Source: Pseudomonas sp. PH1b
GTDB lineage: Bacteria > Pseudomonadota > Gammaproteobacteria > Pseudomonadales > Pseudomonadaceae
Direction of reading: 5' to 3'
Length of the DNA stretch: 64,000 bases
Assembly (NCBI RefSeq): GCF_000633395.1
Contig: NZ_AYMU01000011.1
Span: forward strand, 124,001-188,000
Below, piece by piece: positions 60,033 to 64,000 of this stretch. A program made the position numbers and the translations under genes. The first letter of the stretch is position 1, and each line of letters begins with the position of its first letter. Below the pieces are notes generated by a model. It had not been told where the DNA came from, did no database searches, and saw nothing but the letters and a program-made list of their open reading frames with translations.

Positions 60033-61772
60033 TCAGAGTTTGGGCAACTGGCCGATCCGGCCCATCATCTCGGTGACGATCTGCAGGTCGAGCAGGAACT
60101 GGTCGACGGTCTTGAACTCGCCGTCGGTGTGGCCGGTGTACTTGACCTCGGGACGTGCCAGGCCGAATTGCACGCCATTGGGCAGCTCATGGACCGAGGT
60201 GGCGCCGGCCGAAGTGCCGAAGGTGTGTGCCATGCCCAGGTTCTCGCTGGCCACGGCCAGCAGCGCCTTGACCCATTCACCCTCGGGGTTGCGGTACATC
60301 GGTTCGGCGATGGAGTAGTCGAAGGCCACGGCGGTGTGGGTCTGCTTGCTCCAGGCACTGAGCTTGTCGGCAATCTCGCCCTTGAGCTTCTCCGGCGACT
60401 TGCCCTTGGGCACCCGCAGGTTGACCGCGAGCTTGAAGGCCTTGTCATCCATGCCGACGTAGGTCAGGGAGGCAGTCAAGGGCCCCATGAAGGCATCGGA
60501 GAAATCCACCCCCAGTTTCTTGCCCAGGTAGTCCAGGCCCCAGTTGTCGGCGGCGTAGCGGGCCGCGTCGGTGATCTCGTTGTGCTTGAGGGCGACCTGG
60601 CCGTCGAGGCTGTGAATCAGGTCCAGGGCCCGCGCCACCGGGTTGACCCCCGACTCGGGCTCGGAGGAGTGGGCGGAGACCCCGGTGACGGTCAGCTTGA
60701 CGTCCTTGCCGTCGACCTTGGCGCTGACCTCGAAATTGCCGCCATGGCGCTTGGCATACTCGCTGCCGGCCTTCTGCAGGCTGGCCGCCAGTTCCGCGGG
60801 CTTGTCCCTGGCAAACGTGGCCACCGAGGCCGAAGGGATCTGGTTGGTGGCCAGGCCGCCGGTCAGGCCGGTGATGGTGGCGCCTTTACCCTCAGCGGCC
60901 CGCCGGGGGAAGTTGGCCATGACCGTGCCGTAGCCTTTTTCGGCGATCACCACCGGGTAGCCGCCATCCAGGGCCAGGTTGTAGTTGGGGGTCGGGTTGT
61001 GTTCGAAGTAGTAGGGAATGGCGTCGCCGCTGGTTTCCTCGGTGGTGTCCACCAGCAGCTTGAAGTTGCGCGCCAGGGGCAGCTTCTCTTCCTTGATCAC
61101 TTTCATCGCGTAGAGCGTCACCACGATGCCGTTCTTGTCGTCCTCGGTACCGCGGCCATACATGCGGTCGCCGATCAGGGTGACCTTGAACGGGTCGAGG
61201 CGGGTGCCGTCCTCAAGTACCCAATTCTCCGGGGTCACCGGCACCACGTCGGCATGGGCGTGAATGCCCACCAGTTCATCGCCACTGCCGTCCAGGGAGA
61301 TCTCGTAGACGCGGTTGTCGACGTTGCGAAACTTCAGGTCGAAGGCCTGGGCCAGGTCCTTGATCTTGTCGGCGATCTTGATGAATTCGGGGTTCTCGTG
61401 CTGGGGCACGCCGTCCACGCGAAAGGTCGGGATGGCCACCAGCTCGATCAGAGTCTGGGTGGCCGCCTTGCCGTACTTGATCCGGGCGTAGAGGCCCAGC
61501 AGGCGGTGGATCTCGTCCTGCTGTTCGGCGGACAGCTTCTGGTTGCCGAGGAAGGCGTCGATGGCTGGGCTGAGGTTGGCGCTCTTGCCCAGCTCGCTCT
61601 TGCCGAGGTTGCCGAGGAACTGGCGGAAATCCTTGACCGAGGTGTCGCTGAAGGTCTTGAGAATGGCCGCGTTCTGTTGCGGGGTGAGGTTGGCCTGAGC
61701 GACGCCGGTGAAGGATGACAGGCCGGCGAGCAGCAGAGTGGCCGCGGCCAGGTGCTTGAGTGAGAAATCCAT
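60033..61772 (-). CDS. Secreted M20-family metallopeptidase (dipeptidase)
   Basis: The 579-residue protein has a signal peptide (AAATLLLAGLSSFTGVAQA) and the M20 zinc centre: GIHAHADVVPV (His-x-Asp), DDKNG, the catalytic EETSG, and a distal His in the SSEPESGVNPVAR lid/dimer region. It hydrolyses dipeptides or short peptides in the periplasm. AAGGAATG precedes the ATG at 61772 with a long spacer. Length is above average for the family because of an N-terminal helical extension (residues 28-100). Confidence 0.88.
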   Translation of the reverse strand: MDFSLKHLAAATLLLAGLSSFTGVAQANLTPQQNAAILKTFSDTSVKDFRQFLGNLGKSELGKSANLSPAIDAFLGNQKLSAEQQDEIHRLLGLYARIKYGKAATQTLIELVAIPTFRVDGVPQHENPEFIKIADKIKDLAQAFDLKFRNVDNRVYEISLDGSGDELVGIHAHADVVPVTPENWVLEDGTRLDPFKVTLIGDRMYGRGTEDDKNGIVVTLYAMKVIKEEKLPLARNFKLLVDTTEETSGDAIPYYFEHNPTPNYNLALDGGYPVVIAEKGYGTVMANFPRRAAEGKGATITGLTGGLATNQIPSASVATFARDKPAELAASLQKAGSEYAKRHGGNFEVSAKVDGKDVKLTVTGVSAHSSEPESGVNPVARALDLIHSLDGQVALKHNEITDAARYAADNWGLDYLGKKLGVDFSDAFMGPLTASLTYVGMDDKAFKLAVNLRVPKGKSPEKLKGEIADKLSAWSKQTHTAVAFDYSIAEPMYRNPEGEWVKALLAVASENLGMAHTFGTSAGATSVHELPNGVQFGLARPEVKYTGHTDGEFKTVDQFLLDLQIVTEMMGRIGQLPKL

Positions 61773-62009
61773 TGTTGGGGGGCATTCCTTTGTCGGCTGG
61801 ATAAGAAGTATCTGCTCTCTGGTGCAGAAACTTTCCCACGCTAACACCACCAGGGAGGGGGACGGGAGCCCTGAATGGGGGATCTGTCGCACAGAAACGC
61901 AAAAGCGGCGCACAAACGAAAAACTGCCCCGGGCGGGCTATCCGGTGCTTGGTTCGGGAAAGGGTAGAAGAGGCGGCCTGGGGAGGCCTGGGGAGGGCGC
62001 TGTGCCTGG

Positions 62010-62041
62010 AGCGGGGCGCGCCGATGCTGGCGCGCCCCGCT
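62010..62041 (-). terminator. Perfect 13-bp-stem hairpin after the carboxynorspermidine synthase gene
   Basis: AGCGGGGCGCGCC and GGCGCGCCCCGCT (62010-62022 and 62029-62041) pair without mismatch around a 6-base loop. It lies 12 bases past the stop codon of the leftward gene. The stem is very stable though no T-run follows. Confidence 0.6.
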
Positions 62042-62053
62042 GTTGCGGCTAGA

Positions 62054-63298
62054 TCAAGGCGCGACGTTCCACGGGCGGTCGCCGTGTTCGTCCTTGATGC
62101 GGGTTGGCAGGCCCATGAGGTCCAGCGCCTCGAGGAACGGCTCGGCGGCCAGCTCCTCGACGTTGACCATGCGCTGCACATCCCACTGGCCACGGGCCAC
62201 CAGCAAGGCCGCGGCAACGGGCGGCACACCGGCGGTGTAGGAAATGCCCTGGCTGTCGGTCTCGGCGTAGGCTTGCTCGTGGTCGGCCACGTTGTAGATG
62301 AAGACTTCGCGCGGCTGGCCGTCCTTGGTGCCCTTGACCAGGTCACCGATGCAGGTCTTGCCGGTGTAGCCCGGGGCCAGGGACGCCGGGTCCGGCAGTA
62401 CCGCCTTGACCAGCTTGAGCGGTACCACTTCCAGGCCTTCGGCGGTCTTCACTGGCTGCTCGGAGAGCAGGCCCAGGTTGCGCAGGACGGTGAACACGTT
62501 GATGTAGTGCTCGCCGAAGCTCATCCAGAAACGCACGTTGGGCACGTCGAGGTTCTTCGACAGCGAGTGCACTTCGTCATGGCCGGTCAGGTACAGGTTC
62601 TGCGAGCCGACCACAGGCAGGTCGTCGGTGCGCTTGACTTCAAACATGCTGTTGCTGGTCCACTGGCTGTTCTGCCAGCTCCAGACCTGCCCGGTGAATT
62701 CGCGGAAGTTGATTTCCGGGTCGAAATTGGTGGAGAAATATTTGCCATGGGAGCCGGCATTGACGTCGAGGATGTCGATCGAATCAATGCGGTCGAAATG
62801 CTGTTGCTTGGCCAGGGCTGCATAAGCGTTGACCACGCCCGGATCGAAGCCCACGCCGAGGATGGCGGTGACATTCTTCTGCTGGCATTCCTCGAGGTGC
62901 TTCCACTCGTAGTTGCCGTACCAGGGCGGTGTTTCGCAGATCTTGCCCGGCTCTTCGTGGATCGCGGTGTCCAGGTAGGCGGCGCCGGTATCGATGCAGG
63001 CACGCAGCACCGACATGTTGAGGAAGGGCGAGCCGACGTTGATGACGATCTGCGACTCGCTCTCGCGGATCAGCGCCTTGGTCGCTTCGATGTCCAGTGC
63101 GTCGAGCGCATAGGCCTTGATGTCCGCGGGCTGTTTGAGGCTGCCCTTGGCCTTGACGCTATCGATGATGGCCTGGCATTTGGAGATGTTGCGCGACGCG
63201 ATAGCAATACGACCGAGTTCGTCGTTGTGCTGCGCGCACTTGTGGGCCACCACCTTGGCGACACCTCCTGCACCAATGATAAGAACATTCTTCTTCAA
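62054..63298 (-). CDS. Carboxynorspermidine/carboxyspermidine synthase (saccharopine dehydrogenase family)
   Basis: The 414-residue protein starts with KKNVLIIGAGGVAKVVAHKC, a Rossmann NAD(P) site with GAGGVA, and continues with INVGSPFLNMSVLRACIDTG and GVGFDPGVVNAYA as in carboxynorspermidine dehydrogenases. The enzyme condenses aspartate semialdehyde with putrescine or diaminopropane to the carboxy-polyamine. The next gene decarboxylates that product. Together they form the alternative (norspermidine-type) polyamine route. An AGGAGAA site precedes the ATG at 63298. Confidence 0.92.
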   Translation of the reverse strand: MKKNVLIIGAGGVAKVVAHKCAQHNDELGRIAIASRNISKCQAIIDSVKAKGSLKQPADIKAYALDALDIEATKALIRESESQIVINVGSPFLNMSVLRACIDTGAAYLDTAIHEEPGKICETPPWYGNYEWKHLEECQQKNVTAILGVGFDPGVVNAYAALAKQQHFDRIDSIDILDVNAGSHGKYFSTNFDPEINFREFTGQVWSWQNSQWTSNSMFEVKRTDDLPVVGSQNLYLTGHDEVHSLSKNLDVPNVRFWMSFGEHYINVFTVLRNLGLLSEQPVKTAEGLEVVPLKLVKAVLPDPASLAPGYTGKTCIGDLVKGTKDGQPREVFIYNVADHEQAYAETDSQGISYTAGVPPVAAALLVARGQWDVQRMVNVEELAAEPFLEALDLMGLPTRIKDEHGDRPWNVAP

Positions 63299-63328
63299 TT
63301 TATTTACTTCTCCTCGTGACCTGTCCGC

Positions 63329-64000
63329 TCAGGAAAGGCTGGACAGGTAGTCTTCGAAACCAAACTCGCGTACCACCTCGATGCTGCCATCGAGTTGTTT
63401 CACGACAATGGACGGCATTTTCAGACCGTTGAACCAGTTTTTCTTGACCATGGTGTAACCCGCCGCATCAATGAACGACAGTCGATCGCCGATGGCCAGC
63501 GGACGATCGAATTGGTATTCGCCGAAGATGTCTCCGGCCAGGCAGGACTTGCCGCACACCATGTAGGTATGTTCGCCCGCACTCGGTGACAGCTTGGCGT
63601 TCAGGCGATAGATCAGCAGGTCGAGCATGTGGGCTTCGATGGAGCTGTCCACCACCGCCAGGTGCTTGCCGTTGTACAGGGTGTCGAGCACGGTCACTTC
63701 CAGGGACGCGCTCTGGGTGATCGCCGCTTCGCCCGGCTCCAGGTAGACCTGTACGCCGTACTGCTCGGAGAAGGCCTTGAGGCGCGCGCAGAAGGCGTCC
63801 ACGTCGTAGTCTTCGCCGGTGAAGTGGATACCGCCGCCGAGGCTGACCCACTCGACCTGGTGCAGCAGGTGGCCGAAGCGTTCCTCGATGGTGGACAGCA
63901 TCTGGTCGAACAGGCCGAAGTCGCCGTTCTCGCAGTTGTTGTGGAACATGAAGCCCGAGATCTGGCCGATGACCTGCTCGATCTTCGCCGGGTCCCATTC
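63329..64000 (-). CDS. nspC: Carboxynorspermidine decarboxylase NspC (5' end outside window)
   Basis: The visible 223 codons run off the right edge in frame; an internal Met at 63949 is not the true start. The part seen holds the PLP-enzyme barrel end and C-terminal sheet: VEWVSLGGGIHFTGEDYDVD, VYLEPGEAAI, MVCGKSCLAGDIFGEYQFD and the conserved DAAGYTMVKKNWFNG. This matches group IV-type alanine-racemase-fold decarboxylases of carboxynorspermidine. The PLP lysine lies in the missing part. It is upstream of the synthase, 30 bases apart, in the same operon. Confidence 0.93.
   Translation of the reverse strand, partial: EWDPAKIEQVIGQISGFMFHNNCENGDFGLFDQMLSTIEERFGHLLHQVEWVSLGGGIHFTGEDYDVDAFCARLKAFSEQYGVQVYLEPGEAAITQSASLEVTVLDTLYNGKHLAVVDSSIEAHMLDLLIYRLNAKLSPSAGEHTYMVCGKSCLAGDIFGEYQFDRPLAIGDRLSFIDAAGYTMVKKNWFNGLKMPSIVVKQLDGSIEVVREFGFEDYLSSLS

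Noticed and set aside
59763..61718. 651-codon plus-strand frame opposite the M20 peptidase
   Set aside because: Antisense shadow produced by high GC third positions; no domain or ribosome site.

Overview
The window reads as chromosomal DNA of a Pseudomonas, most likely of the fluorescens complex. The evidence is dense GC-rich coding, AAGGAG-type ribosome sites, and close synteny with Pseudomonas aeruginosa loci: the HSI-II type VI secretion (T6SS) gene order and the vgrG2b-tli3-tle3-tla3 effector island. The species call is an inference from gene content; no rRNA or tRNA gene is present.

Left end (1-6.9 kb): a LysR regulator diverges from a Tat-exported solute-binding protein and two polyamine-type ABC permeases. 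A creatinase/ectoine-hydrolase-like M24 enzyme and a class II histone-deacetylase-like amidohydrolase follow. No ABC ATPase gene is present. A 34-codon stub of a second binding protein ends abruptly at about 6.94 kb, which looks like a deletion or insertion scar.

7.2-12.9 kb (minus strand): a tight three-gene operon of unknown function. It encodes a WYL-domain regulator with a palindromic operator candidate, a two-part protein (nuclease-like N-half, glycine-zipper hydrophobic C-half), and a 1064-residue protein with a helical front and BNR-like beta-propeller repeats at its end. This is the best candidate for an undescribed system, possibly anti-phage defence.

14.3-34.9 kb (plus strand): a complete H2-type T6SS operon (tssA-B-C-E-F-G, clpV, a sigma54 activator, a small lipoprotein, FHA protein, tssJ-K-L-M, PP2C phosphatase, Ser/Thr kinase). 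The kinase gene is broken by an internal deletion with frameshift. A sigma54-type promoter with three copies of an 18-bp dyad follows, then hcp.

35.9-46.7 kb: the effector island. It holds VgrG2b with a C-terminal HExxH metallopeptidase domain, a periplasmic immunity protein, a decayed second immunity copy, the Tle3 lipase, two tandem Tla3 adaptors with near-identical 3' halves, a PAAR tip, and an opposite-strand group with a DUF4265 gene and a gene broken by an in-frame stop.

47.0-52.7 kb: a six-gene operon that looks like an uncharacterised lipid or glycolipid pathway (two glycosyltransferases, a secreted protein, a ferritin-like diiron protein, a PAP2/phosphoceramide-synthase-like membrane protein, a fatty-acid desaturase).

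52.8-64.0 kb (minus strand): a QseBC/PmrAB-type two-component system, a small lipoprotein, a COG4705 membrane protein, a large autotransporter, a secreted M20 peptidase, and the carboxynorspermidine synthase/decarboxylase pair (the latter cut by the window end).
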